Shown: positions 34,337 through 43,309, numbered from the stretch's first letter. The stretch: DNA of 64,000 nucleotides from Acidobacteriota bacterium (GCA_003225175.1 QIBA01000049.1:29287-93286), one strand, 5' to 3'. The notes: a model not told the origin generated them from the letters alone. Numbers and translations: made by a program.

Positions 34337-35848
34337 ATGGCCCGCAAACGCACAGCCAAGAGCCTCGGACAGCGACATGACTTCCACTACTTCCAGCGGT
34401 GGGGGCGGTGGCGATTGCTTCGAGCCGGATTGATGGCTGCTGTTCCTGCGCTGGCCATTATTTGGCTTCTCGGCTATGCAATGCGGCGAAATGCGGAACC
34501 CTACTCCAGCGGTCCCCTTTCATCAGTACATTCGTTCACCGGCAAACGTTGCGACATTTGCCACGCGCCAACGCTCAAAGCTGGTTTCATCAGTGTGGGA
34601 TTCCGCAAGCACGTCAGCGATCAGGCTTGCCTTAATTGCCATCAGGCTCCTGCACATCAATCTTTACAGACGTTCACCCCCACCTGCGCATCCTGCCACA
34701 CCGAGCATGTTGGCTCGCAACATTTGCGCCAAGCCAAAGACGAAGACTGCGTCCAATGTCACGGCGATCTCAAGATCAAGAGTGGTTCGCCGCACTATCA
34801 GATTGCTGTCTACAACTTCAACTCAAAGCATCCTGAATTTGCTCCTCTCCGCGGGGATGTACGCGATCCCGGAACGATCAAGCTGAATCACGTGGTACAC
34901 ATGCGCGCCGGCTTGCTTGGGCCGAACTCACAGCCGGTACAGATGCAGTGCCAGGACTGCCATCGTTCTCCGGCAGACCAACGCGGACCTTGGAAGTACG
35001 GACAAGCCCGTGTGCTTGAAGCAGCGGTGCAAACTGCCGATCCACATAATCCTGCGATGCCGCCCGAGCCGGTACGTCCCGGAACGGGACGCGCCTACAT
35101 GGCTGCTCCTAATTACGCAAGCGCTTGCCAAAGCTGCCACGCGTTGCAATTTGACAGTCATTTCGAAGATTCGGTGCCGCACGATAAGCCGGAAGTTGTT
35201 CACGCATTCATCGTGAACAGGTTGACTGACTACATCAAGAAACATCCCGAAGCCATAAATGAGCCTCCGCGCCCGGTGCGAATTATGTTTGGTGGAACGG
35301 TCTCGCGCGAGCCCCAGACGGTGAGAACCGCTCACACTGTGGAAGAATGGGTAAAGCTGCGGGCTGAGAATGCCGAAAATCTGCTTTGGCGCAAGACGTG
35401 CCAGCAGTGCCATTCGCTCAAGTACAGCCAGACGGATCAGAACGGCCTAGCGGAATTGCCCGAAGTGGCACCGGCAAACATCAAAGCCGTATGGCTGCCC
35501 AACTCCGTCTTCAGTCACTACGCCCACGTGAGCATCGACTGCAAATCTTGCCACATTCGCACTCTCAGTAGCCAAGAGACGGCAGACGTTCTAATTCCCA
35601 GCATCATAATCTGCCAGGAATGCCACAACGGCGAACCTACGAAAATGGGCCAAGCCCAAAACGGATGCTTTCTCTGCCATCAGTACCACGATTGGAAGCA
35701 AAGAACCGAACCATTCATCCCAACTCACAACCTGCAGGAACTGAGGGGAGCGAAAAACTTATCTGCTCATCCTCAGCTGCCGTCTCAACTCGGCGCAGGC
35801 ATGTTTGCATTTCACTTCCTGAGATCAGGCACATCCACTCAGCATTAA
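34337..35848 (+). CDS. Membrane-anchored decahaem cytochrome c
   Basis: The 503-residue protein has one N-terminal membrane helix (around residues 33-50, LMAAVPALAIIWLLGYAM) and a long extracytoplasmic domain. Exactly ten CXXCH motifs are seen: CDICH, CLNCH, CASCH, CVQCH, CQDCH, CQSCH, CQQCH, CKSCH, CQECH and CFLCH. The arrangement is pairs or clusters separated by linkers, as in multihaem electron-transfer proteins. It follows the di-haem b-type gene by nine bases and is the last member before a hairpin. It likely takes electrons from the membrane subunit to a periplasmic acceptor. No catalytic haem motif such as CXXCK is present. Confidence 0.92.
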   Translation: MARKRTAKSLGQRHDFHYFQRWGRWRLLRAGLMAAVPALAIIWLLGYAMRRNAEPYSSGPLSSVHSFTGKRCDICHAPTLKAGFISVGFRKHVSDQACLNCHQAPAHQSLQTFTPTCASCHTEHVGSQHLRQAKDEDCVQCHGDLKIKSGSPHYQIAVYNFNSKHPEFAPLRGDVRDPGTIKLNHVVHMRAGLLGPNSQPVQMQCQDCHRSPADQRGPWKYGQARVLEAAVQTADPHNPAMPPEPVRPGTGRAYMAAPNYASACQSCHALQFDSHFEDSVPHDKPEVVHAFIVNRLTDYIKKHPEAINEPPRPVRIMFGGTVSREPQTVRTAHTVEEWVKLRAENAENLLWRKTCQQCHSLKYSQTDQNGLAELPEVAPANIKAVWLPNSVFSHYAHVSIDCKSCHIRTLSSQETADVLIPSIIICQECHNGEPTKMGQAQNGCFLCHQYHDWKQRTEPFIPTHNLQELRGAKNLSAHPQLPSQLGAGMFAFHFLRSGTSTQH

Positions 35849-35881
35849 TAGGCAGATCTCGTCGGCTATCGTGACTTCAGG

Positions 35882-35921
35882 AAACGGAGCGTCCGGGTGC
35901 CTGCGCCCGCGCTCTCCGTTT
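35882..35921 (+). terminator. Strong hairpin after the decahaem cytochrome gene
   Basis: AAACGGAG at 35882-35889 pairs with CTCCGTTT at 35914-35921. Further inner pairs (CGGG with CCCG) lengthen the stem. The TTT of the stem is the only T-run. It probably ends the cluster's main transcript, with the TPR and chloride-channel genes as a second unit. Confidence 0.55.
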
Positions 35922-35997
35922 GGTCGAATGCCGCCGGTCAAGCCTCAAGGTAACTAACTCCCAACGTAACTAGATGCTATGGTTGTAGTTAGCGGCG

Positions 35998-37179
35998 ATG
36001 AAGGCTCCCCCAAAACGCAAATGGGCTACCCGTGTTCGGGCGGCGAAGGACAGAATCAGGGCCCTTCGCAGGCCGATCTATGTCTTTGCATTGTCGCTGT
36101 TTGCCACAGGTTTTTTCGCGTTTACCTTCACTATCAGCCGGCGCTTTGAGGAGAAGCGGCACAACCTGAGCAGCTATTGGTTCGAGCAAGGTCAGGAGGA
36201 GCTGGATGAAGGGAAACCGCAAAATGCTGTTCCCGACCTAAGAGCCGCCGTTTTCTACTCCCACCAGAATCCCCGCTATGTATTCAACCTCGCTCGTGCC
36301 CTTGCCGCAGCCGATCGCGTGCCCGAAGCTCGGTCATATTTTCTTAACCTTCTCGACGAAGAGCCCGGCAACGGCTCTATCAACCTGGAGCTGGCCCGTC
36401 TTGCTGCCAAGGACAATGATGCGAACCAGGCAAGACGTTACTTTAATGGCGCAATTTACGGCGCCTGGGATTCCGACCCCGTTTCGAGACGGCAGCAAGT
36501 CAGGCAGGAACTGATCAACTTCCTCATCGGCGCGGATCTGAAGACGCAAGCACGCGGCGAGCTCATGAGCTACACAGCAGAGATGCCGAATACTCCGAAC
36601 GCTCAACTCTGGGTTGCACGGGCATTCACCAAACTGGGAGATGATCGCAACGCGCTCGACTTCTACATCGCGGCATCGCGCACTAACCGTCGGGATGTGG
36701 CCGCATTGCTCGGAGCCGGATGGGCAGCGTTTCGTCTGGGCCGATATCACGAAGCTTTGGAGTACTTCAAAGGAGCGTCCGCGCTGCACGACGATCCTTC
36801 GACTTCGCAGATGATTGAGCTTGTCACCTCGGTGATTGAACTGAATCCATTCGAGAGCAGTATCCCTGCTACTGAACGCCGTCATCGCCTCGTTCTCGCG
36901 ATGGGTATCGCCGACAAACGATTACGACGATGTGCCGATGCTCACGATGTCGACCTCGATACGGTCAGCGGTGATCCGCTCCAACTCACCCATTCGCAAT
37001 GGAATTATCTGAACAGGCAGCTTCGCGGTACATACAACAATTCAGGGCTCGTGCAATTACTCGCTCCGGTCGCCTCGCTCATCACCAGCATTGAGCAGAA
37101 GAGCGGATGTGGTGCACCAATTCCTGAAGACCAGGCCATGCTTCGCATATACCAAGGTGGAGGGGAGCTGCAACGGTGA
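35998..37179 (+). CDS. Membrane-anchored TPR protein
   Basis: The 393 residues have a basic N-terminus, a single membrane helix around residues 24-44 (PIYVFALSLFATGFFAFTFT), then TPR units across about 60-260. Examples are YWFEQGQEELDEGKPQNAVP, RYVFNLARALAAADRVPEAR and AALLGAGWAAFRLGRYHEAL. The C-terminal 120 residues contain a stretch with Cys (LRRCADAHDVDLD, then KSGCGAPIPED) but no haem motif. The stop overlaps the chloride-channel start by four bases (GTGA-type overlap). It probably organises a membrane complex; a link with the upstream electron-transfer genes is suggested only by neighbourhood. Confidence 0.82.
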   Translation: MKAPPKRKWATRVRAAKDRIRALRRPIYVFALSLFATGFFAFTFTISRRFEEKRHNLSSYWFEQGQEELDEGKPQNAVPDLRAAVFYSHQNPRYVFNLARALAAADRVPEARSYFLNLLDEEPGNGSINLELARLAAKDNDANQARRYFNGAIYGAWDSDPVSRRQQVRQELINFLIGADLKTQARGELMSYTAEMPNTPNAQLWVARAFTKLGDDRNALDFYIAASRTNRRDVAALLGAGWAAFRLGRYHEALEYFKGASALHDDPSTSQMIELVTSVIELNPFESSIPATERRHRLVLAMGIADKRLRRCADAHDVDLDTVSGDPLQLTHSQWNYLNRQLRGTYNNSGLVQLLAPVASLITSIEQKSGCGAPIPEDQAMLRIYQGGGELQR

Positions 37180-38903
37180 TAGATACTACCGACATCCCGG
37201 TGAACAGCCCACTTTCAATTGGCGGCTCGCCCGCAGCGGAAGCTCCTGCTCAAGGTGAGCGCTTCTTTCTGCTGATCGCGATCTTCATCGGCATCTTTTC
37301 GGGGCTGGCGGTGGTCTGCTTTCGCATCACCATCGAGTTCCTCCGCATTGAGCTGATGGGTTCCTCCTTAACTCCTTCGTTCCCCCGGATTTTGTTGGCC
37401 CCTGCTGCAACCGGACTTGTAGTTGCGATACTGGTGATGTTTGTTTTTCCCCGAGTTCGTGGCAGCGGGGTAAACCAGACCAAGTCTGCGCTCTACGTTT
37501 ATGACGGCTACATCCCATTTCGGACTGCGATCGGCAAGTTCATTTGCTCGGCTCTTGCCATTGGTTCTGGACAGTCACTGGGCCCTGAAGATCCATCTCT
37601 GCAAGTCGGAGCGTCGATTGCATCCGCTCTTGGTCGCCGACTCGAGCTCACCAAAGACCGGCTGCGCCTGATCGCTCCAGTTGGCGCCGCTGCAGGGCTA
37701 GCGGCTGCGTTCAATTCACCCATTTCCGCCATTCTGTTTGTCATCGAAGAAGTAATCGGGCGCTGGACAGCAGGGCTTCTCGGCGCTGTGGTGTTGTCTG
37801 CTGTTTCGAGCGTCGTAGTGGCTCGCTACTTTCTTGGATCCGAGCCCCTGTTTCGCATTCCGGCAGTGCAGTTTATAGCCCCGAGCGAATTGCTCGCTTA
37901 CGCCGCATTGGGAATTGTCGGAGCCCTTGCCTCGGTGGTCTTCGCCAGGGCTATTCAAGTGCTTCGTCCACGCATGAAAGCCCTTCCGCGATGGACACAG
38001 ATCTTTCAACCCGCGCTGGCGGGACTAGTCATCGGCGCCATCGCGCTCGCCGGACGTCCTGAAGTAATGGGCGCAGGCTACGAGTTCATGGATCACGCGA
38101 TGCACGACCAGTTTCCATGGAAGATCATGGCAATTTTGGCCAGCCTGAAGATTCTTACCACCGTGCTTTCGTTCGTGAGCGGCACGCCGGGGGGAATGTT
38201 CGCACCGACACTTTTCATCGGAGCCATGCTCGGTGGCGCTGTGGGTGGAGTAGAACGCTTGTTCTTTCCTCATCTCACCGGCTCCATCGGAACTTATGCG
38301 CTGGTGGGCATGGGCGTGCTCTTCGCTGCCTTCCTCCGCGCTCCTATGACCTCCGTCTTTATGGTGCTTGAGGTCAGCGGAAATTACTCGATCATTGTTC
38401 CTGTGATTCTTGCGAATACCCTTGCTTACTTGATCTCACGTAACCTTCAGCCTATTCCCATTTTTGATCTGCTCAGCCAACAGGATGGACTTGGTCTGCC
38501 TTCGATGGAGGAGCAGCGCGAAGAGCGGGTGTTGCGGGTGGAAGACGCCATGCGTCCTGTGGACGTTCCCGTTGTCGACTCCCAAGCTTCAGCCGAAGAA
38601 GCTCTCCAACTGGCAAAAGAGCAAGGCTCCTCCGAGATTCTGGTGGACGATCCGCCTTTTGGCTGGTCAAGCGTGACTGTTCAAACTCTGCGCGAGGCGG
38701 TAAGACAGGGTCCCGATGAACTCACGGTTGCGAGTCTTCTCCCAGAACCGCACATGCCCCAGCTTTACCCAGACCACAGCCTCGAAGTTGCTTTACGGCA
38801 CATTTCGCAGTGGCCATTCTTACCGGTGACCCATCGCGCCAATGCCCGGAAGGTCGTCGGTCTGATCGCGCTGAATGATGTCTTGAAGGCGTTTATTAAG
38901 TGA
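37176..38903 (+). CDS. ClC-family chloride channel/transporter with CBS tail
   Basis: The 575 residues comprise an N-terminal ClC membrane domain of about 430 residues and a C-terminal tandem CBS region (RVEDAMRPVDVPVVDSQASA to the end). ClC selectivity loops are present in modified form: GSGVNQ for GSGIP, GPEDPS for GREGP with the gating Glu kept, and GTPGGMFAPTLFIG for GxFxP. The region with the external proton-path glutamate cannot be checked by eye alone. It moves chloride or other anions, possibly with protons. It is translationally coupled to the TPR gene. The Asp in GPEDP and the GSGVN loop are departures from the classical ClC motifs. Confidence 0.9.
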   Translation: MIDTTDIPVNSPLSIGGSPAAEAPAQGERFFLLIAIFIGIFSGLAVVCFRITIEFLRIELMGSSLTPSFPRILLAPAATGLVVAILVMFVFPRVRGSGVNQTKSALYVYDGYIPFRTAIGKFICSALAIGSGQSLGPEDPSLQVGASIASALGRRLELTKDRLRLIAPVGAAAGLAAAFNSPISAILFVIEEVIGRWTAGLLGAVVLSAVSSVVVARYFLGSEPLFRIPAVQFIAPSELLAYAALGIVGALASVVFARAIQVLRPRMKALPRWTQIFQPALAGLVIGAIALAGRPEVMGAGYEFMDHAMHDQFPWKIMAILASLKILTTVLSFVSGTPGGMFAPTLFIGAMLGGAVGGVERLFFPHLTGSIGTYALVGMGVLFAAFLRAPMTSVFMVLEVSGNYSIIVPVILANTLAYLISRNLQPIPIFDLLSQQDGLGLPSMEEQREERVLRVEDAMRPVDVPVVDSQASAEEALQLAKEQGSSEILVDDPPFGWSSVTVQTLREAVRQGPDELTVASLLPEPHMPQLYPDHSLEVALRHISQWPFLPVTHRANARKVVGLIALNDVLKAFIK

Positions 38904-38974
38904 TCGCTGTGGCGAGATTCTTAGTCAGTGGCAAGTAAAAGTGCCTATCGGAAAATCCTAATATTCTCGAGAAG

Positions 38975-39086
38975 AGTGAAAATAACAGCGAATTTTTCGA
39001 GTTTCACCTGAAGATTGTCGCATCCTACCCAAAATCTGCAGTTTCGCTTTCAGGAACAGTGAATTACAGCATTATCAGTGAATTCC
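38975..39086 (-). repeat. Inverted copies of the ATTCACTGTT repeat family
   Basis: Between the ClC and deformylase genes (38904-39190, no gene seen) the minus strand reads AATTCGCTGTTATTTTCACT at 38996-38977. It also carries a cluster ATTCACTGATA, ATGCTGTA, ATTCACTGTTCC at 39086-39053. These match the units found at 20010-20163 in the other orientation, including the CC that closes each cluster. Both loci have two sub-clusters roughly 60-100 bases apart. Confidence 0.6.
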
Positions 39087-39190
39087 TGATTCGGGACCAA
39101 CTTCAGTATCTCTCGTTACGCCTATGCTTCCTCCCCGTCCAACAACGTGACAACAAGGAATAACGATTTCGTTTAGGGCATGTGAACGGC

Positions 39191-39775
39191 TTAAGCAAAT
39201 CTCCTTCGAATGTCTTCCAGCCCTTCGCTCTTCCAATACCGCTTGTAGTTATCAAGCGACATAAAGCTGCGCGTGTGCATGCGATCGATATAAATGGTTC
39301 CGTTCAGGTGATCAATCTCGTGCTGCAGAATCCTGGCATACCAACCGAATGCCCGAATTATTCGCGGTTGCGCATGCTCGTCGAGGCATTGCACCACCAC
39401 TTCTCGAGAGCGCGGCACGAGAGCGGTAAATCCAGACAGACTCAAGCAGCCCTCGAAGAACTCCGCTGAGGGCTCGCTCGCATCGGTAATCTTCGGATTG
39501 ATAACTACGTGAAAAGGAACAGCAGTCCGCTCCCGTGCATTGATTTCTGCTGCGGACAGCTCCGTCCAATACTGCGGCGAATCTTCGATGATCGCGAGCT
39601 GGATCGCCGATCCTATCTGCGGAGCAGCAAGACCGACGCCCGGTGCATCCCGCAAGGTCTCGTGCATCGAGTCGATCAGTTCCTGAATGGCACCCGAGAG
39701 AATCTCTTCTTCAACAAGCAGTCGCGCCCTATCGCGCAAGACTGGTTCACCAATCTGGAGTAGCTTGAGAAGCAT
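39191..39775 (-). CDS. def: Peptide deformylase
   Basis: This iron/zinc hydrolase removes the formyl group from nascent proteins. The 194 residues hold the three family motifs: GVGLAAPQIG at 46-55, EGCLSLSG in the middle (Cys metal ligand) and QHEIDHLNG near 155 (two His ligands and catalytic Glu). The C-terminal tail after RSFMSLDNYKRYW is about 30 residues, typical of type I/III enzymes. ATG 39775 follows the upstream Cys-cluster gene by only two bases, so the two are one transcript. The fmt gene often found beside def is not here. Confidence 0.96.
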   Translation of the reverse strand: MLLKLLQIGEPVLRDRARLLVEEEILSGAIQELIDSMHETLRDAPGVGLAAPQIGSAIQLAIIEDSPQYWTELSAAEINARERTAVPFHVVINPKITDASEPSAEFFEGCLSLSGFTALVPRSREVVVQCLDEHAQPRIIRAFGWYARILQHEIDHLNGTIYIDRMHTRSFMSLDNYKRYWKSEGLEDIRRRFA

Positions 39776-39777
39776 CG

Positions 39778-40386
39778 TCAGTTAGCCAGCACGTAAGCGA
39801 CGATCGTGCTGCCACTTTCTCCAGAGTCCGTAAGTTCGGCTAATAGCGAATCCTCCAGATGCTCGGGATCAGGTCTCATCTCGCAACTGGCGATCTCAGC
39901 ATCACTCGCGCCGTGAAAGCATAGCTCGCAAATCCCAAGGCCGCCGCCCTCATTGCGGACAGGTGGTCCGAAGACACGGCAAGTCATCGGCCTGTATTGA
40001 TAAAGATCGCAGGCCCCTGATTGTGGATCGAGAGCGGGACATACTTCATCATCCGCGAAGGAGAGGAATCTCTCCTGTGCGTTTTCACTCTCGTGGAGAA
40101 TTCCTAGTTTGGGATCACCGGGAAATTGCGAGGCAACTCGTTGAATGTATGCTTTTGCCCGTAGCCGAACTCGATTTGCGCGATCTGGATCGGTACGCTT
40201 CAGCTCGGTAAATCCTTCGCGTAAACGTGCTGCATCCAGCGCATTAATGGCAAAAGCTCCGATGCAACATTGCGCGCACCCTGGGCGGCAGACCAGCCAT
40301 TCGCCCGCGCGACGAGCAACATCGATAAGTGCAACATCGACAATCTGCACCAACTCATTATCGCGGTTTGGGCGCTTACAACGCAT
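39778..40386 (-). CDS. YkgJ-family Cys-cluster protein
   Basis: The protein has about 202 residues from ATG 40386; a TTG at 40404 in the same frame is an alternative. Cysteines are arranged as in the YkgJ/UPF0153 family: CRPGCAQCCIG near the N-terminus, CPALDPQSGACDLYQYRPMT followed by CRVFG in the middle, and CELCF with a final Cys towards the end. These are thought to bind zinc or an iron-sulfur cluster. Function is unproven. It precedes def by two bases, so the two are co-transcribed. Confidence 0.85.
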   Translation of the reverse strand: MRCKRPNRDNELVQIVDVALIDVARRAGEWLVCRPGCAQCCIGAFAINALDAARLREGFTELKRTDPDRANRVRLRAKAYIQRVASQFPGDPKLGILHESENAQERFLSFADDEVCPALDPQSGACDLYQYRPMTCRVFGPPVRNEGGGLGICELCFHGASDAEIASCEMRPDPEHLEDSLLAELTDSGESGSTIVAYVLAN

Positions 40387-40557
40387 CTCGTCAGCATAAC
40401 GCAAGTGACAGGCGCTAGAACGTGGATCCCGCCACCCTCGCGCGGGTGTTTACTCTTGGCGCCACAAAGGCCAACTGACTCGGATACCGCTTTCAAATTT
40501 TTCGTTGAAAAGCGAAAGTCAAAGTACAGGCGAGCGCGCCCGGATCCACTTGTCTCT

Positions 40558-41622
40558 CTACTTATTGATGTCGTCCTTCGCCTCCAAACGCTTCACCAGA
40601 CTGCTTAAGGCCGGCTTATAGATATCAGGAGCGTCCGAGGCTGCGATCTTCATTTCCTTTACGGCGTTGTCGAAATCCCCCTGCGCAACTGACAGGCGAG
40701 CAGCTTCGTTGTGCGCAACCCAGCTGTTCGGGTGTTTCTTCACGTTTGTGCGAAACAGTTCGAGCGCCTGATCCTGATGTCCTTGGGTTTGCAACTGCCG
40801 AGCATAGCCATGGACCTGAATAGCATTAGCCAGTTCAAGTGCTTGAGCTCGGACTGGGGCCGATTCATCGTTCTTGCCCATAGCCTCGAGAACCTGAGAT
40901 TTGGTCAGCAGGTTGTCAAAGCGTGATTCCACTTGGATAGAGTGATTGGCATAGTCGAGCGCCTCCGCCAGATTCATCTTGCTGGCGAGCAGATAGTTGG
41001 CGGCTTCATCCCAGCTCTCCCAAATGTACTGTGATCCACCGCGAAGCTGCTTCTGCAAATCGGCCTGAACAACGTCAGCAACCGGAACGCCGATCCGGAA
41101 TGGGACAGTGACCTTCTCCCAGCGCATACTGACGAGAGTTGACTCCGGCTTCACATCATCGAAGTCATAAACCAGAGCCTCGCGGAATTCACTGGGTTGC
41201 GGCCTCACTGAGACTCGCAGCGCGTCTTCCTGTTGTTTGTACGAGAAACTTCCCCAGGCCGTAGCCGCCTTGGAAAAGATCAGAGTCCATTCACTCTCAC
41301 CAGGAATCATGTGCAGACCATAGATTCCTCTTGCGAGCTGCTTGCCTTCAATCATCACCGGATCGCTAAATTCGATCGTGGTGTTTTCATTCGCTCCAGC
41401 GCGCCACACCTGACCATAGGGCACAAGCTTGCCCCAGATCTGACGATTGTTCACCAAAGGTCGGCTGTAGTTGATGGAGATATCCGTAATGCCAACGCGC
41501 TGCGTGACCAGCGCATGCTGGCTGGCGCGCGGGAGGTTCAAGATACCTTGTGCATACGACTCGGTCGCGCTCAACATCAGTGCGCCGATCGCAAGGATTG
41601 CGAGCAGCATTCGTTTAAACAT
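40558..41622 (-). CDS. Exported DUF2911 protein with TPR-like C-terminus
   Basis: The 354 residues start with a signal peptide (FKRMLLAILAIGALMLSATE ending SYAQG). The DUF2911 domain follows at about 30-190: INYSRPLVNNRQIWGKLVPY then QVWRAGANENTTIEFSDPV, a strand-rich fold. The C-terminal half (about 200-345) is TPR-like, with repeats such as AEALDYANHSIQVESRFDNL and FRTNVKKHPNSWVAHNEAAR. Function of DUF2911 is unknown. The family is common in Acidobacteriota and Bacteroidetes. The gene stands alone on the minus strand. Confidence 0.9.
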   Translation of the reverse strand: MFKRMLLAILAIGALMLSATESYAQGILNLPRASQHALVTQRVGITDISINYSRPLVNNRQIWGKLVPYGQVWRAGANENTTIEFSDPVMIEGKQLARGIYGLHMIPGESEWTLIFSKAATAWGSFSYKQQEDALRVSVRPQPSEFREALVYDFDDVKPESTLVSMRWEKVTVPFRIGVPVADVVQADLQKQLRGGSQYIWESWDEAANYLLASKMNLAEALDYANHSIQVESRFDNLLTKSQVLEAMGKNDESAPVRAQALELANAIQVHGYARQLQTQGHQDQALELFRTNVKKHPNSWVAHNEAARLSVAQGDFDNAVKEMKIAASDAPDIYKPALSSLVKRLEAKDDINK

Positions 41623-41742
41623 GTGCGGTTAGCCTCCGCCGTTGGACGCAGAAATGTAGAGATTTGTAAGCAGAGTTGCGGAGTTGTGAGTGACGGTTCG
41701 TCCCCACTGAACGACGAGATATCACAGGAAATCCTGTGTGCC

Positions 41743-41902
41743 TACGTGGTTCCGGCCGGCTCGGCCGGTAGAAGGTCGAAGATCTGAATGCTTCGCAGTC
41801 AGACGAGTAGGCCCAGACGAACTCTGGAAAGAACTCGCTTACGAACGCATTCGCGGTTCATTCAACCTTATAGCGGCCGAGGGCGGCGGGTCGGAAGCAC
41901 GT
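41743..41902. repeat. Pair of inverted CGGCCG palindromic repeats (REP-like)
   Basis: TACGTGGTTCCGGCCGGCTC with CGGCCGGTA completing the unit at 41743-41770 is matched by a degenerate inverted copy at 41871-41902 (TAGCGGCCGAGGGCGGCGGG followed by GCACGT). Each unit is itself a palindrome able to form a stem. A perfect small hairpin CACAGGAAATCCTGTG lies just upstream at 41724-41739. No gene lies between the copies. The layout equals that of 45793-45940. Confidence 0.6.
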
Positions 41903-41935
41903 CAGCAAAAGCTAAGCAGCACGAAGGCGACAGGC

Positions 41936-42289
41936 TCAGTATCCCTTCATTTTGCCTTTCACTGACCGCGCCAGCTTTTCGATTTCATCAGCTTTCTTGA
42001 TCACATCGAGCGATAGCGTGTGCTCGTTGGTCTTATCAACGTATTCTTTGAGCTCTGTGGCGAGTTGAACTAAGCGGTCTGTATCTTTTTGTAGTGATGT
42101 CTGCCTTTGTTTGTTGAGCGCCTTCTCGCGGTCGCGCTCCATCTTCTCTTCGGTGGGATCTTTTGGGCGCTCGCGGCCAAACTGCGGTTCCTGCGTTGGA
42201 TTCTGCGTGCTCGTGTCGGACTGCAGTGGAAAGCAACTCATCGCAACGAAAAACAGCAGGAAGCCAACAATAGGATTGCGCACGCGCAC
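41936..42289 (-). CDS. Small exported coiled-coil protein
   Basis: The 117 residues start at GTG with a signal peptide (RVRNPIVGFLLFFVAMSCFP). The mature part begins with a polar, Asn/Gln/Pro-rich linker, then a long charged helix EKMERDREKALNKQRQTSLQ continuing to DTDRLVQLATELKEYVDKTN and ending with KKADEIEKLARSVKGKMKGY, a probable coiled coil. I recognise the general type from acidobacterial genomes but know no function. It is divergent from the MscS gene across 39 bases. Confidence 0.7.
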   Translation of the reverse strand: MRVRNPIVGFLLFFVAMSCFPLQSDTSTQNPTQEPQFGRERPKDPTEEKMERDREKALNKQRQTSLQKDTDRLVQLATELKEYVDKTNEHTLSLDVIKKADEIEKLARSVKGKMKGY

Positions 42290-42328
42290 CTCAACAGATT
42301 CGGAATACCGCGATTATAACCGCCGGGA

Positions 42329-43300
42329 ATGACACGTCTGGCCAATCAAAGAATCGCTTTGTCGCTTGCTATAATCCAGCTTCGCTCCACGCCATTCATG
42401 CCCATCCTGAGCACAAATATCTTCTCTGAGCCGATCTGGCGGCATGTACTTTCGGAGTGGCATCAAGACCTTGCCGAGCGGCTGCGACACGATTTGCCGC
42501 GCATTCTGGTAATCCTGATCGTAGCGGTAGCTTTCTCGCGACTCCTGAAACTGTTCACGCGAAAATTACAGGATTTCAGCCGACGCGAGGCTCTGCCGAG
42601 CGGCATTCGGGCTACGCAATTGCGTACCCTCGCATCCATTGCGCAGAGCGTCGGCAACTTTCTTATCTTCTTCTTTGTTCTCCTGCAGATTCTTCCGATT
42701 TTCAATATCGACGTGAAGCCCTTTCTTGCGAGCGCCGGCATTGTGGGGCTCGCTGTCGGCTTCGGCGCGCAAACTCTGGTAAAGGACGTAATCAACGGCT
42801 TCTTCATCATCATCGATAACATCTATGACCTCGGAGATCTCGTGAAACTTGCCGGCGTGCAAGGGACGGTCGAGCACATGTCGCTGCGGATGACTGTGCT
42901 GCGCGACGACACGGGAGCGCTGCACTCAATTCCCAATAGCGAAATTAAAATTGTCTCGAACATGACTCGAGATTGGGCGCAGGTTGCATTGCACGTCTCC
43001 GTGGACTACGCGGAAAGCTCCGATCGCGTGATTGAGTTGCTGAAAGAAGTAGGCGCCGATCTGCAAGATGACCCGGAGTACGGAAAAGATATCGTTGGAA
43101 AACCAGAGGTGCCCGGCATAGAGCGCGTCAGCGGATCAGAGGTCGATTACTTGATGATAGTCAAATGCCGTCCGGGCAGACAGCACGCCGTGCGACGTGA
43201 GCTGCGCAGGCGAATCAAAGCCTCTTTAGAAAGAAACGGCATCAAAGCCGGAGCTCCGAATCGAATGTATGTCATGGAAGCTCCGCCTTCCGCCGGATAA
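42329..43300 (+). CDS. mscS: Small-conductance mechanosensitive channel (MscS family)
   Basis: The 323 residues have three membrane helices around 55-75, 103-125 and 132-155. The MscS pore-lining signature is in FLASAGIVGLAVGFGAQTLV followed by KDVINGFFIIIDNIYDLGDL. The beta domain follows with GTVEHMSLRMTVLRDDTGAL then SIPNSEIKIVSNMTRDWA. The C-terminal alpha/beta domain of about 100 residues ends with EAPPSAG. It should open on membrane tension and release solutes. An ATG at 42398 is an alternative start that would shorten the N-terminus by 23 residues. The following SDR gene begins nine bases later. Confidence 0.93.
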   Translation: MTRLANQRIALSLAIIQLRSTPFMPILSTNIFSEPIWRHVLSEWHQDLAERLRHDLPRILVILIVAVAFSRLLKLFTRKLQDFSRREALPSGIRATQLRTLASIAQSVGNFLIFFFVLLQILPIFNIDVKPFLASAGIVGLAVGFGAQTLVKDVINGFFIIIDNIYDLGDLVKLAGVQGTVEHMSLRMTVLRDDTGALHSIPNSEIKIVSNMTRDWAQVALHVSVDYAESSDRVIELLKEVGADLQDDPEYGKDIVGKPEVPGIERVSGSEVDYLMIVKCRPGRQHAVRRELRRRIKASLERNGIKAGAPNRMYVMEAPPSAG

Positions 43301-43309
43301 TCTGGCTAC

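Noticed and set aside
38904..39190. Search for a tRNA gene or attachment site near the ATTCACTGTT repeats
   Set aside because: No cloverleaf, anticodon loop or CCA end could be found here or elsewhere in the window, so no attachment-site claim is made.
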